Positions 30,648-43,755 are shown, counted from the stretch's first letter. The stretch: 64,000 nucleotides of DNA from Oncomelania hupensis (GCA_036898135.1 CM072525.1:52185799-52249798), one strand, 5' to 3'. Numbers and translations: made by a program. The notes: generated by a model not told the origin, from the sequence alone.

Positions 30648-33004
30648 TCACACAAGCATGTCATTCATACGCCTTGATGCAGTGGAAGCTTCTTTAATCT
30701 CTAACCCAAAATATTCATTACAAACAGTGTCATTCCAATGAATTCCGCAATGTGATGGTACCCAACAGAAATCAATATTTATTCCTCTAGAAATCATACA
30801 ATTTATCATATGTTTAATTTCATAGATAAACTCCCTTCTATCTTTACAGGTCCACTGTTTTAATGCATACAGAACCGCTTTTGAATCAACACATACTAAT
30901 ATACCAAATAATTCTAAAGGTGACGTCATCCGCATACTGAACTACATTTGCTGATTTAGAAATAAATGTGGGAAGATCATGACTGAGGATTGAAAACAAT
31001 AAAGGGGCAAGAATAGACCCCTGAGGTATTCCCATATCGATGTTATAAAAAGATGAATAAGCATTCCCCATGTACTCTTGTGCATTATAGATCTGCCACT
31101 TAAATAATTGTGTATGTAATGATACATATGTCCACTTATTCCAATATGTTTTAATTTATAAAGCAGTCTAGCATGCCAAACACTGTCATATGCCTTTTTG
31201 ATATCAAAGAAAGCAGCAAGAATACTTTTTCTATGAGCAAACTGTTTCTTAACATGACTGGTTAATTTGACAAGATGGTCAGTTGTACACCGACCCTTTC
31301 TAAACCCTGCTTGATTTGTAGGGATTATTTAATTTTTTTCACAAAATTGAGTTAACCTGTTTAAAATTATTTTTTCTAATAATTTTCCAACTTGAGACCT
31401 CAATGCAATTGGTCTATAATTATTTACTGATGCACGAGACTTACCTTGCTTATGTACTGGAATAACTACATACTTCTTCCAGATAGTAGGGAGAATGCCA
31501 CTTTGCCAACATCTTTGGCATAATGAATGTAGCAATTTTTTCCATGTAGCTGGCAAGTGATTCAGTAATTGATAAGAGATACCATCTAGACCAACAGCAG
31601 TTTTGTTTGATGAAAAAGATTGTAAAGTTTCTAAAAACTCTTCATAATTAATAGAAGCATTTAAATAATGCAAATTATCTGGTATAGGATCTTCATATTC
31701 TGCTTTAATTTCTTCTTCTTTTCTAAACATTTGTGTATGTAAATCAAGACTATTGGACAATGAATTTACTGAGAAATGTTTTGCAAATGCTTCTGCTTTA
31801 TCCTCAGATGAGGGGAAAATTTTGTCTTGCAATTTAACAGGATAAGACTGTAGATTAAATCCATTTTTCATCTCTTTAACTTTTCTCCAAACCTTATACA
31901 TATCTTTTGACTCGGTTATTTCTGACATGCAGAATTCTAACCAATAATGTTTCTTAGCACTGGCAATAATTCTGTTGCAATGTATTTTAGCATGTTTCAT
32001 GATTGTAAAATTGTCAAATGTTTTATTCCTAATCCAATTTTTATATGTGACCTTTTTATTGTTAACAGCTTTTTCACATTCATTGTTCCACCACACATTT
32101 CCCGAATGAGATATTCGCTTCTTTTGTTTGCATCTTGGAATACTTTTTTCTGCTGCTATCAATACAGAAACTCTAAATTTTGAGTAAAAATTTTCTACAT
32201 CCTCATCATGAACGTTATTAATATCATTTTCTAGGCATGTTTTAAAGAAGCTCCAATTTGCATATTTATATTTGAATTTAGGTATCTTATCCTCTTTTTG
32301 TCTTAGTTCTGTTTCTTGTTCATTCAAAGTTAAAATAATTGGAAGATGATCACTCCCTAAACAATCGTCAAGAGGGCACCAAACAGAATTTAAGGCAATA
32401 TCTGGAGTGGCAAGGGAAAGATCAATAGATGTAGACCTGTGGTAAGGAACATCAGGAATTCTAGTAAATTGACCGTCATTTAATAAACACAATTTAGAAT
32501 CTAATAAATTATGAACAAAACGATTACTTGTTGTAATTTGACATCCCGGTTCCCACCAAGGAGAATGAGCATTGAAATCCCCCAAAATAATCCACTTCTC
32601 ATCTGACTTACCTATAGTTTTTACCCAGTCAGAGTTGTCTTCCTTTGGACCATCTGGCATATAAACGGACATTATATTAAAAATGGTGTGCTTATTTATT
32701 TTAATCATTGCACCACTTCCAAATGTATTTTTTACTGTTTTTGGTATGGTGATGGAATTGAACAATATTCTAAATCACATCTTATGTACAGGGCTGTTTG
32801 AACCTTTTGTGTGTCGTTACTAGTTTGGAATAAGGGAGGAAAGTAATAATTTTTTAGTTTTGGTAATTTGTTATTATTGAGATTTAGTGACTGTAACGCT
32901 AATACAGCATAATTTTCCTGTGATATATGTTGTTGAAAAGACAGTAAATTTGTGCCTAGTGATCGACTATTCCACTGAAATAATTTTACATTTTGTTCAT
33001 TCAT
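30648..33004 (-). pseudogene. NL-A pol (unit 2), long EN-RT frame
   Basis: The frame 31329-32765 (478 codons) joins endonuclease (GDFNAHSPWWEPG, GSDHLPIIL), linker (NVWWNNECEKAV) and RT fingers (YRPIALRSQVGKLLEK) without a break, showing that the interruptions in unit 1 are private. The EN N-terminus ([20 protein letters not shown], from 33004) is one frameshift upstream; later RT (GIPQGSILAPLLFSI, QYADDVTF) and RNase H pieces lie at 30648-31127 in other frames. The internal deletion of about 1 kb is shared. One codon (Asn) is missing against unit 3 at about 32226. Confidence 0.85.
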
Positions 33005-33019
33005 TTTACAGTTTAAATT

Positions 33020-33024
33020 GTATA

Positions 33025-33116
<92 letters not shown>
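33020..33116. repeat. (TA)n microsatellite, expanded in unit 2
   Basis: About 97 bp of TA with one CA interruption. The same site in unit 1 has only about five repeats (14801-14810). It forms one edge of the block lost from unit 3. Confidence 0.95.
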
Positions 33117-33118
<2 letters not shown>

Positions 33119-33450
33119 TATACCCCCTTGCTTTTGGGTACCCCCACTATAATTACATGTAAAATTATCACTTGTAGACGGACCGCTAACCCTAACCCGG
33201 TAACCCGTTTCGAGCGCACTGCCTTACCCTAATCGTCGAGGCACTGCCTTACGCTAATCGTCGAGGCACTGCGCTTACCCTAAGATCGTTTTCTGGGAGC
33301 CGCCTTGGATCCGGGGACCCAGCTGGGTCCCCAGATCCAAAGTCGGGTACCCAAATGACCGGTTGGTGACTTTTAAGGTGCCCAGAAACCATAGTTTATA
33401 AGGATATATATATATATAACTGTAGTTAGTATTCTGGTAACCCAATGTCC
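33117..33450 (-). other. NL-A spacer (unit 2): 25-bp repeats and hairpin
   Basis: As in unit 1: CTAACCCTAACCC at 33186-33198, 25-bp repeats at 33216-33285, hairpin at about 33305-33340, second (TA)n at about 33405-33418. Non-coding. Confidence 0.75.
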
Positions 33451-34199
33451 CTAATACCACTTGACGGGGAAAACTGGGTGGGATGCTGGATGCCACCTGC
33501 CTCTAACATCATAGTAGCCGAGGCAGTCACTTGTCTGGTAACGCCGGGCAATTCTCTTGGGGCTAGGTTTTCTCCACTGCATGCTATGGATAAAACGTCC
33601 AATGTTACCAGCCAAAATGCTTGACCCTTTTCTGTTTGGATGAAGGTGGTCCCTCATGGTATAACCAGGCATGTTGTCATGAGACACAAAGGTGATGTTG
33701 GGGGTCATCCATAAGTGAAGAGAAAGTTAGTGCGTTAAAAACATCTCTCTTCGCACGCAGTGCCTTATCTTTCACTGCCACTATTTTGCTGATAACGATC
33801 TGCACTCCAGGATTTCGAGAAGCCATGGTCTTGATCACTTCGACAAAATCTCTGCTTACAGATTTTGGGTCCTTGTTCTTAATGTCGTTTACTCCAATAT
33901 GCACAACAACTGCTTTCACATTTTTTTCTCTGCGCTGTTTGTTCATCAACCTGTTCAAAAAAACAAAGGATGTCACCAACGGTTGATGCTTGGCATTTCA
34001 CAGCTTCAAAACAATATGACTGACCCAGTCTAGAAGCTTGAACTCCATTTAGAACTGAATCATGCAGAATAACAACAGTGTCCTCAAACTCTTGTTTACT
34101 TCCGCCTTTGTTTCTTCCACATTCCTGTTTTGTCTGTGTATTGACGTAATTTTTCCGTTTGACGTCATGTATGTTCTTTCTATGTTGTGTGTTACTCAT
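33451..34199 (-). pseudogene. NL-A ORF1: SGNH-hydrolase-like (unit 2, frameshifted)
   Basis: The same domain as in unit 1 (ILHDSVLNG, HIGVND, DHLHPNRKG) in three frames. The N-terminus here is longer (MSNTQHRKNIHDV, from 34199) because unit 1 lacks 2 bp at about 15835. Breaks near 33925 and in the G-run at about 33700. Confidence 0.75.
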
Positions 34200-34702
34200 T
34201 TATTGTCTATTATCCACCTAAGTGATTTAGACATTGGAAATAAATTAATAACAAAACGAGCATATTACTGAACACATGTAAATAATTAACTATATCAAAA
34301 AATCAACTCATTAACAAGAACAGCTAAGAAATTAAATAACTATCTTTCTCTCTCTCTCTCTCTCTCCCTCTCTCTCTCTCTTTCTCTCCCTCTCTCTCTC
34401 CTCCATACCTCTGATTTAGTTTACACATACTATAGTCACTGGAAAAAAAAAACAAAAAAAAACCATTCTACATAAATCTTCCAACAGATAAATAAATAAA
34501 ACATTTTGCCAACTTTAAACAAACTGAAAAATTTAAATCACTTAGAATCTTAATGTTTGTCATTTCCACTGGTAGCAAAAAAAGTCAAAATCAGTGCATT
34601 TAAACAGTATATGAACCAGTGAAAAGGCACAATTACATGAGCAAAAAATATTTTTACAAAATTTAGTTCGTAATGAATTTAAAAGAATTCTATATGCTAA
34701 TG
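34200..34702. other. NL-A/NL-B junction with (CT)n (unit 2)
   Basis: The counterpart of 15862-16325, with the CT tract at about 34344-34400. No gene seen. Confidence 0.7.
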
Positions 34703-37700
34703 TTATAACAGGTCTAGAAAAACCAACATGCAAGGAATATTGGGGTGAATAATTGTATTTAAAAAAAATACTTTTTCTATTCTATTGATTGCTTCTTTGG
34801 TAGATAGAGATATGTGAACAGTAACTGAATTCAAATTCAGAGTTCCATTCTTTGCCTCTCGATCTGCCCAGTCATTAAATATAAAACCACAATGTGATGG
34901 TATCCAACAGAAATTAACTTCTGTTCCATTTATAATCAAACAATGAACAACATGTTTGATTTCAAAAATTATTTCTTGCCGTTGTAGTATTCAAAGCCTG
35001 TAAAACAGACTGTGAATCCACGCAAATTACTATACTATAGAAAGCAGTAGGCAAACTAGCAAGTTTATTTAAAGCCATTAAGATAGCTATTAATTCTGCT
35101 GTAAAAATTGAAAATCCTTTTCCTAAATGAAATGACTCACATATTTTCAAATCAGGAATGACAAAAGCAGACCCCGCGTTTTCTGATTCTAATACAGAAC
35201 CATCAGTGAAAATTTTTAAACTATTATTATATTTTTCATTTAAATTTATGCGAGCATCTATGACTACCATATCCTTATCTGAATGTTTCGATACAGAACT
35301 ATAATCATAATCAAAATTCGCCTTTTTTAACTCCCAGGGTGGGATAGGAGGTGTTATTACACGTGTAGCAACTGTTTCATGAGTTATTTGACATTCCTCA
35401 AGAAGCTCTTGTGTAAAAGTTGCTATGGTAATAAGGCTTCTAATGTGTCTAGCTCTTTTAGGAAACTCAATATCAGATCTAATACAAAGTTCCTGGTTAG
35501 TAAAATTATCTACAGCTTTTGATCTTATTATATATTTAGTGCACGCTAATTTCCTATATTGATCTAATGGTAATACACCTGCTGTTTTATAAGCATCTAT
35601 TGTTCGAGTGTGTACAGGAACTCCAAGAGCAAATTTTATGGCTTTACTGTCTAAACTATATAATTTTTGAAGATGGCAACGTGATGCAGAAAAATAAACT
35701 TCTTGTCCAAAACATAATTTTGAACGAACCAAAGCACATGCTATGTGTCTTCACATCTTGCCCCCAAATCTGCTTGCTAATGATTTTAATTAAATTTAAA
35801 CTTTTTACTGCTTTTTGTAATAAATATTCAATATGTTTTTTCCAATTCAACTTAGAAGTTAAATACACTCCTAAAAATTTTACTTCACTCACATATTGTA
35901 GTTCTTCACTGTCCAAAAATATCCTAGGCATAATTCTAGGACTTTGACCATTATTAAATAATATCATATTTGTTTTTTCTTTCCATAATTCCAAACCATT
36001 AATCTTCAGATATTTACTTATATTGTCTATTTCAATCTGATAAACTTTATTAATATGATTGATTTCAAACATTGACGTTTTCTTTCTAAGCGAAACATTA
36101 CACCACAAAGCAATATCATCAGCATACTGAGCTAATGTAAATTTGTTACTAACTACTTTTGGTAAATCATATATCAATATATTGAACAAAAGAGGTGACA
36201 CAATAGATCCTTGCGGAATCCCCATATCTGTATTATGAGAGCTCGAATATGAATTTCCAACTTTGACTTTTATATTTCTTCCTTGAAGAAAATTTTGTAT
36301 ATAATTATATATATTCCCAGAGAGTCCTATCTTTTTTTTATCTTATACAATAACCTAGAATGCCATACTCGATCATACGCTTTTTTAATATCAAAAAAGG
36401 TCGCTAGTACACTTTTTTTCTTAGCAAATTGCTGTTTTATATTTGTAGTTAATTTAACTAAATGATCATTGACTGACCTGCCTTTCTTAAAACCAGCTTG
36501 ATTATTTGGTATAACGTTATTTTTTATCACAATAATATACTAACCTATCTAGTATTATTTTTTCCATGAGTTTAGAAACATGAGACGTTAAGGCAATTGG
36601 TCTATAACTAGCTGGATCAGATCGAGGCATTCCTGATTTTACAATTGGTATCACAATAGACGATTTCCATACATCAGGCAAAATCCCAGTTTCCCAACAT
36701 TTGTTAATTATATTATGCAAACAGTGCATCCACCTTAAGGGAAGATGAGATAACAAAGTGTATGATAATCCATCAATTCCTACCGCAGAGTTTTTCTTAC
36801 CCAGGACATCAATAGCATCTTTAACTTCAGAAAACAAAATTTCAGAATTAATAAATAAACTATCAGGCAAAGGGTTAGTAAATTCTTCTGTTTGTTCAGC
36901 TTTATTTCTTTCATTTAATATATCTTGTGGCAACTCTTTAGAAGTACTAGTTTTTGAAAACAATTTAGCTAATTCCTCTGCCTTATCACTAGGAGATGCA
37001 AATTCCTTACCTACTATTTTAATAGGACAATTTGGGAGCTGGACACTTTTTTTCATTTCAGTTACTTTTTTCCATGTTTTCCTTGCATCTTGCGATGTTA
37101 CAATTTCTTTCGTACTAAAGTTTAACCAAAATCGTTTCTTAGCAAGAGCAATAACTTTGTTACAATTAAGTTTTGTACATTTCATCTCTTTAAATGTAAT
37201 ATCATTTTTATTTTTTAACCATTTTTTGTAGGCAATCTTTTTTTTTAACTACTACTTCACAATTTTCAGTCCACCAAATGTTTCCCTTATGATTAGTCTT
37301 ACATGTAGTTCTTTTCTTTGGAATAGAATTACTTGCTGCTTCGTGAATTAAATTAGCAAAAGTTGCATACATTATTGATGTCGTCACATTTTATAAAGTT
37401 AGTTTCATATTTTAAAAGATTAGATTGAAATAAATCCCAGTTAGCACGTCCATAAATATATTTTGCTACTGTATCAGCTTCCAACTGTATGTCTACTGTT
37501 TCATTAAATAATAATATTAAAGGGAAGTGATCACTACCAAGTGTATCAATTTCAATGTCCCAAGTACAATCAATAGCAATATTGGACGAAACTAATGTCA
37601 AATCAATTGCTGAAGGACGATGTGCAGAAGAGTCTGGGACACGAGTTATTCTTCCATCATTCATAATTATTAGAGAAGAATCCAAAATATTGTCAATTAA

Positions 37701-38177
37701 TCGATAATTCGAAACACCCGTATAATCATTATCCCATAATGAAGAATGAGCATTAAAGTCTCCAGTTATTATCCATTTCTCAGATCCATCAATGTTTCGA
37801 AGCCAGTCACTATTAAAATTATTTGGACCTTTTGGATAGTAAACAGACATCACATTTAAACAAATATTAGAATTCACTTTCAACTTTATAGCCGATGAAA
37901 ACACGGCAATCACAGTTTGTCCAACTGGCGAAGTAATAATGCTATAATCCAAATCATTTCTGACGTATAAAGCTGTGTTGATTTTACTGGACGACAGTTC
38001 TGACACAGGAGGATAATAATATCCATGAAGCTTTGGCAGCTTTCCTCTTACAACGTTCAAAGATTGTAAGCATAACACATGAGGACTATGATCTTTTAAA
38101 AAGCTAACAAGATATTGTATGTTCGTAGCAAGTGACCTACAATTCCATTGAAAAATATAAAGCTTTTCTTTATTCAT
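34703..38177 (-). pseudogene. NL-B pol (unit 2, frameshifted)
   Basis: Endonuclease from Met 38177 (identical to unit 1; the frame upstream to 38225 is translated CT repeat), RT (36517-37185, 36327-36530, 35656-36225) and RNase H (34962-35732, 34703-34939). It shares with unit 1 the extra T near 36520 and the 8-bp loss near 35750. A private base loss in an A-run at about 34760 shortens the RNase H tail. Confidence 0.85.
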
Positions 38178-38566
38178 ATGAGCTCTCTCTCTCTCTCTCC
38201 CTCCCTCTCTCTCTCTCTCTCTCACTCTCTCTCAAAGTAAAAGGAAAAATATTAATATAATAAAGAGGTATTGTAAGAAATCTATATGAATTACACAACC
38301 AGAAAACTTATGAAAATCACAAGTTATGTTGAAGTAATTATTAAAACAATTCTACAGAGAAGACATGGTGATGAAATTGTGATAAATATAAAACAAGGTA
38401 TTTTGATATCATGTTATCAATTTAAAAACCAAAAATAAATAAATAAATCAATCAATAAAAATTAAAATTGAAATAAATACAGAAATAAATAAATAAATAA
38501 ATTATATGGAATATTAATTTTTTTTAAATTACATTAAAATAAACATATAGTGTCACAACTGAACAT
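38178..38566 (-). other. NL-B spacer with (CT)n (unit 2)
   Basis: As 19874-20266; the CT tract is slightly shorter. No coding sequence. Confidence 0.75.
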
Positions 38567-39220
38567 TCATCGCCATGTTCCAGAGGCTATCCGCTGCCCT
38601 CGCCAGTCCCACCAGTCTTGCCTGAAAACATGACTACGAACGGGTCGTCGAGGGCTTTGCCAAAACAACGAATGAATGTGTCGTCCAAGGTTCCTAGCTA
38701 GAGCAGCGGATCCCCTCTGACTCGGATGGATGCCGTCTCGGTTTCTAAGCGAAGGATCTAGCAGCTGATCATGACTGATGAATGTAATAAATCGGTCTTT
38801 CATTTCTATCACTTCTTTGAACAAAACTGCATTGAACAGATCACGTTTTGCCAACAATTCTGGGTCCTTTACTGGGGCAATTCTGCTTACTACTACCCGA
38901 ACCTTGGGGCGCTGCTGTCGTAGAGCTCGGATGGCGCTGAGTATGGAAATGACAGCCTGCAAAGGATCCTGATGTTGTCTCAGGTTGTTGATGCCACAGT
39001 GGATGATGACGGAATCCACATTTTCCTCCATCTTCTGAACTTCATTTTCAACGTCTTCGCATGTCGGAGTCTTGATTTTGCGGACGTATACTTGGTGGGC
39101 TTTTCCTAGTCTTGCAGCATCAATCTAATTCATGATAGAGTCATGGAAAAGCACTACACCTGGAACTCTTCTTTGGCGATCACCATTTTTTAAATTGACG
39201 TCACCAGTAGATGATGTCAT
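38567..39220 (-). pseudogene. NL-B ORF1b SGNH-like, with nonsense codon (unit 2)
   Basis: The same 217-codon region as in unit 1, but a GAG to TAG change at about 39125-39127 (MNEID becomes MN-stop) removes the link to block I. The remaining frame 38567-39031 keeps VIIHCGINNL and DGIHPSQRG. Inactive as an SGNH protein. Confidence 0.8.
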
Positions 39221-39224
39221 TTTT

Positions 39225-39764
39225 TTAATTCTGTTTTGACATCATTTGGCTCTTTTCTTGACTTTTGTTTTCATGATTTTTCGAACTGCTTGCCCCGATC
39301 AAGTTGGATTGAATGGCAAACATCTTTCGAGCCGTCGGACATTTTTCAGGATGTTTGAGAGACGGTCGAACCGCTTCAGCGTATGTTCGAGTCGGATTCA
39401 ATTCGCGCTGAGGTTGCTCATTGCTGGTCCGCATCGAGTCCCTACTGAGCAGTTCTTTGATCAGCTCCGATTGTTCTTTCACGGTTTTCGCGAGAGATTC
39501 AATGCGTTGAAATAAGTCATCAAACAGAGCTTGGAACTCGGGAGTAATAGCCGTACTCACTCGGTTCATTGAAATAGGCAGGTGAACTGAAGGATGCGAG
39601 TCGTCCTTGACAATAACAGAAGAAGCGGTGGTTTCGCTGATCGACTCTTCACCCTCACTTCCCGACCTTTCTTGTTGCTCTTGTTGTGTTTCAGATGTTA
39701 ACATCCTTTTCCTGAGCGCTTCAGCTCGCTTCTTCTTGGCACCGGAACGTGTTGACACCCCCAT
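39225..39764 (-). CDS. NL-B ORF1a: coiled-coil protein (unit 2)
   Basis: 179 codons, the same as unit 1 up to SKQN, where loss of one A in the AAATT context creates an early TAA just before the SGNH start. Coiled coil and basic ends are unchanged. Confidence 0.65.
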   Translation of the reverse strand: MGVSTRSGAKKKRAEALRKRMLTSETQQEQQERSGSEGEESISETTASSVIVKDDSHPSVHLPISMNRVSTAITPEFQALFDDLFQRIESLAKTVKEQSELIKELLSRDSMRTSNEQPQRELNPTRTYAEAVRPSLKHPEKCPTARKMFAIQSNLIGASSSKNHENKSQEKSQMMSKQN

Positions 39765-40029
39765 GTCTTCTCTGAAGAAGTTTTGTTCCTGCTAAGTTCA
39801 GCGGTTAGGCTAAACCAATCGCCATCTTGGCGTAGGAATTCTCTTTCTATGTTCTTTCTGCTGTTGCATGCATTTTTTGTCGTCTTTATTTGTTGTGCTG
39901 TTTTTCTTCTGCTGCACAGTGTTCAGTGACCGATCATGTCCTCAACTTTATTATAAGTTCGATGGTTCCTGTTTTCAAAACAATCACGGCTTATTGTAAT
40001 CCTCGTGCCGGTTTCTTCTACTTCAACCT

Positions 40030-40145
40030 CTATGGAACTTGCAATATGTAACATGAAAATGAGTGCCACTAGCCCTAACCCTAACCCAAATTCTAAGTAC
40101 TGTAATCCTAACGCTAATTACACGTATCAACATTTGCCGTAAAAA
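40030..40145. repeat. 115-bp repeat with telomere-type array (unit 2, right)
   Basis: CCCTAACCCTAACCC at 40073-40087; a 2-bp loss (CCACTAGCCC for CCACTCTAGCCC) is private to this copy. Confidence 0.8.
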
Positions 40146-40225
40146 TTGTATTCCGTATCTTTGCGTAATAATACAATTATGAATGAGCACAACTATGACC
40201 AAATCGACGTACATGCTCCTAATAT

Positions 40226-40357
40226 GACCGCAAGAATTTGGGCTTTCAGCCTGTGCTTGCCATCCTCTGTCACCTGCAGTTTACCCTTCAGCTCCTCGAT
40301 CTGCACGCGCTCCTTTTCCACTTTGAGCTCCAGCTTGGCCTTGTCTAGGTCATGCAC
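40226..40357 (-). pseudogene. Myosin II tail-like exon, second subtype (unit 2)
   Basis: As 21928-22059, but the first codon is GTG (VHDLDKAKLELKV), matching the Val of the known rod motif VHELEK. It lies between the 115-bp repeat and gypsy copy B. Confidence 0.6.
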
Positions 40358-40547
40358 CTGATAGGGGGAAGAATTGTGAACTGTAAAATGAGACTGTCCC
40401 TGCCATTGTCATATTGTGTAAAGAGATTGCATTTTGTATCATATCGCTTACCCTCACCTCCAAATACAACCAACACTTAATCCCAACAATTACATAATGC
40501 AGATGATCAATGTTAAATAAAATGAAGCTAGTAAGCTCACAATTATG

Positions 40548-41384
40548 TTGCCAAATCGATTTGAGCATACCTGCGCTCTGTCGCTGTGAGAGTACGAGAG
40601 CAGTATGCAACTGGTTTCAAGGTGCCTCCATGATCTTGGAGTAGGACTCCTCCGATCCCATAAGAACTCGCGTCGCTGCTCACAACTGTCGGCTTTGATG
40701 GGTCGAAGTAGACAAGCGTTGGTGCGTTCGTTAACAGTTTCTTCACCTGCTCTACGGCGTTTGCTTGCGCTGGGCCCCAAGTCCAGGCCCGTTCTTTCTC
40801 GAGAAGTTCAGTCACTGGCTGTAACACAGTCGAGAGATTTGGCAGGTAGCGCCCCAGGAAATTCACCATTCCCAAGAAGCGCCTCAGTTCATTCACATCA
40901 GTTGGATCCGGCATCTTCAGGATTGCGTCGACCTTTCTCGGGTCTGGCCGAACTCCATCACGACTGATGATGTAGCACAGAAATTCTGTCTCTGGCTTTG
41001 AGAACACACACTTTTCTTTTTTGAGTTTCAGTCCAGCTTCAGTCAGCTTGTCGATGGTGGCGATGAGATGTTTCTGGTGATCGTTCTCATTGTCACTATA
41101 CACCAGAATATCGTCGAAGTAGCACAGAACATGGTCTTGACCTTGGAGAAGAGTTTTCATTGTTCTCTGGAAGATTTCGGGTGCTGACGAGATCCCGAAC
41201 GGCAAGCGGCGGTAATAGTACCGGCCAAAAGGGGTTATGAAAGTGGTCAGTTTTACTGACGTTTCATCCAGAGGTATCTGATAGAAGCCTGAAGTAGCGT
41301 CCAGCTTGCTGTAGACTGCAGAGCCCTTCAGCTTGTGGAGTGCGTCTTCAAGTGTGGGAAGTACGTATCGTTCTCTTCTTACTG
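40548..41384 (-). pseudogene. Gypsy RT and RNase H start (copy B, unit 2)
   Basis: As in unit 1 copy B, with YFDDILVYS and DASSYGIGG (the usual Gly rather than Glu at that position). Open for its whole length; truncated at the left, cut by MITE-like element 1 at the right. Confidence 0.85.
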
Positions 41385-41589
41385 CAGCCCTGAAAATGAA
41401 AAAAAGGTCCCACTTGCCTTTGGCTAGAAACTTAAAAATTTTACTAGCCAAACTAAAAATTTTACTAGCCAAATAAACAAAAAGTTCATTTTAGCGCACT
41501 TGCAATTGGCGACTAAAGATTTTTTTTTAGTCGCCAATTTTTTTTTTCACTAGCCATGGCGACTAAATTAGTCGCCATTTTCAGGCCTG
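41385..41589. mobile_element. MITE-like element 1, unit 2
   Basis: Same site and same TACTG duplication as 23083-23287. Here the inner pair GGCGACTAAATTAGTCGCC is a perfect palindrome; in unit 1 it has two changes. Confidence 0.85.
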
Positions 41590-41872
41590 TACTGCCATGT
41601 TAAGTCTTTTGAAGTCAGTGCAGATTCTGATGTCTCCGTTCTTCTTCTGCACCGGCACCATTGGCGCGCACCATTCTGTAGGTTCACGGATTTCTTCGAT
41701 GATGCCTAGCCTACACGTTGCATACGTGTGAGTTCATTTTTAACTTTGTTCAATAGTGGTATAGGCACACGACGTGCGGAGCTCACACTAGAAGGCTGAC
41801 TGTTTTCTGCGAGACTAATTTGTACGGGATCACATTTCACAGGCGTTTCTGTGAGTTCGCCGAACACTGTCG

Positions 41873-42288
41873 CAGGGGTGAGATTTAACCCAGGAGACTA
41901 ACTAGCCCGCCGGGCTAGCTAGTAAGTAAAGTGAGGTAGCCCGAATGATTTTTAGGCAGCCCGACAATTACAATCGTTCACATATAAAACACAAATTTTG
42001 ACAATACACGTAATTTGTAGCGGGTGTCTTTTTCACAAACAAAGCAGACAGCGCGCTTGGCACGAAAGGGAAGTAGGCAAAGGGAAATAACGCTCGCGTA
42101 TGCTTCATACTCGTAGCAGACGAACAGTGACCTAAAAACACCCTCGCTTCGAACCGAGCTTCTAAAAGTCTGCAAGTATTATCATTTTTTTAGGTCGCCA
42201 GGCGGGCTGGCTCAATTATAAAGTGAGGTCCCCCGAGCCGGTTTTAAGTCGCCTCGGGCGACTGAGCGACCGCTAAATCTCACTCCTG
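41873..42288. mobile_element. MITE-like element 2, unit 2
   Basis: Same site, inverted repeats and CTGTCG duplication as 23571-23987. Confidence 0.85.
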
Positions 42289-43610
42289 CTGTCGGGTTGA
42301 TATTCATTGAATCGAGTCGCTTGACCAGATTCATGCGCGAAGACGCTTCTCTACTCAGAAGATTATCTGTCTTCCCGCTGATGACATACATTTCGATTGG
42401 AAAGTCTGTTCCATGATGTCGAACGCTGACTCTGAATGTCCCTAAACAGTTCATCACACCTCCTGGACTACGCAATACCGCATGCGAAATGCTAAGTTTT
42501 GGTTTAGGATGAATAGAGTTGTACGTTTCTGCTGACATGACGCTAACGTCTGCTCCTGTATCAATTTTGTACAGAATGTTCTTGTCACAGATGTTCAGTT
42601 CAATAGTCCACGGTGGTTCAGATCGGATTGGTTCGCTGAGCCGACGAAGATCACTGCTGTGGTCGTTGTGTCAATTTCTGATGTGGATGTTGATGCTGCG
42701 CCATGTGTTGTCGATAGTGTTACACTTTCTTGCCTATCAACTTGCGGAATGTCAAAGCACTCTGCTGATTCGCTGTGTTCATTCACGACGTTGACTCGTT
42801 TCTTAGATCTGCAGACACTAGCGAAGTGTGAGAGCTTATGGCACTTTGCACATTTTTTTCCTAAGGCAGGACACTGTCTCTTTTTGTGTACAGTTCCACA
42901 CCTACCACAACTGAACTGATTGCTAGTACTCTGATGCTGATGCTGGGGATGTTTACCCAACAGTTTCTCTCTGTCTCCTTTGTGATGCGCAACATTGTTA
43001 GTGTGGTACGTGATGACGCGTAGCGATGTTGAACGCGGCTGACATCTTCTTGCTGTTGTTGTGTCACTTGTGATTTCACAAGTTCATAATGACGTGACAT
43101 TTCAATGGCACTCTTTAGTGTCAATTCTTTTTCCAACTGTAGCCTTGTTGACAGTTCTTTGTCGCGTAGGCCTAACACCAATCTATCTCTGATGCACTCA
43201 TCTCTCTTTGAAATCTGCATACTCTGATAGTTGATACAGTATACGGACAAATTGTTCCAGTGTTTCTCCTGTTTCTTGACAGCGAGAATGAAATTTTGCT
43301 CTTTCATGCACAACGTTTCTTCTTGGAACGAAGTATTGATCAAATTGCGCCATGACGTCATCATATTTTTCTCTGGGGTCTGGTTGCCCTTCTTCCCTCT
43401 CTGGAAAAGTGAAAGTGGAGAAAATTCGTTCTGCTTCTCTCCCCATGGCTTAAATCAAGCTGCTCACCTGGATAACTTCAGTTTCTGTGTTGAGTTTCGT
43501 GCACAGACGAAAACGCTCAAAACGTTGTTTCCACACAGGCCACTCTTCCGGTCTGTTGAAATCTAACGGTTCTGGCGGGTTGAATTTCGGCATGCTTACT
43601 GTCACTGGGT
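42289..43610 (-). pseudogene. Gypsy gag, knuckle and protease (copy B, unit 2)
   Basis: Capsid region (PREKYDDVMAQFDQYFVPRR, ERAKFHSRCQETGETLEQFV), knuckle (CGRCGTVHKK, CAKCHKLSHFASVC) and protease (MSAETYNSIHPKPK). True B-type variants: KHPQHQ, RVNVVNEHSES, DIPQVDRQ. Breaks at about 43445 (loss of the capsid upstream frame), 43203, 43010 and the shared 5-bp insertion near 42620. Confidence 0.8.
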
Positions 43611-43755
43611 ATCAGCTTTTCACTGAGAATATCTGTTTTGCACTGCATAAAAACGATGTTTTACTGGAACAGTTTTACTTCTGACACCATGCTTTGATGT
43701 GTTTATCAGGTTGCCTATGTTTGGGCGCACACGTTTTAGTGCAGCATTCACACAA

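Larger units (their letters stand above)
28164..30663 (-). mobile_element. Ty3/gypsy element copy A, unit 2
   Basis: The same structure and borders as 9933-12432, including primer-binding site 30577-30589 and LTR remnant 30590-30663. The LINE tail is at about 28936-28973. It shares all the inactivating changes of copy A except the unit-1-specific RT frameshift. Confidence 0.9.
40548..43755 (-). mobile_element. Ty3/gypsy element copy B, unit 2
   Basis: More complete than in unit 1: RNase H start, RT, both nested elements, protease, knuckle, gag capsid, primer-binding site (43677-43689) and LTR remnant. Gag and knuckle are in one frame (no copy A stop: SAIEMSRHYEL), broken by a 2-bp insertion at about 43010 (GTGTGGTACG) and small losses near 43203. 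Confidence 0.9.

Noticed and set aside
33013..33219. Open frames of alternating Tyr-Ile in both strands over (TA)n
   Set aside because: They are pure translation of a TA microsatellite with no start context or flanking domain.
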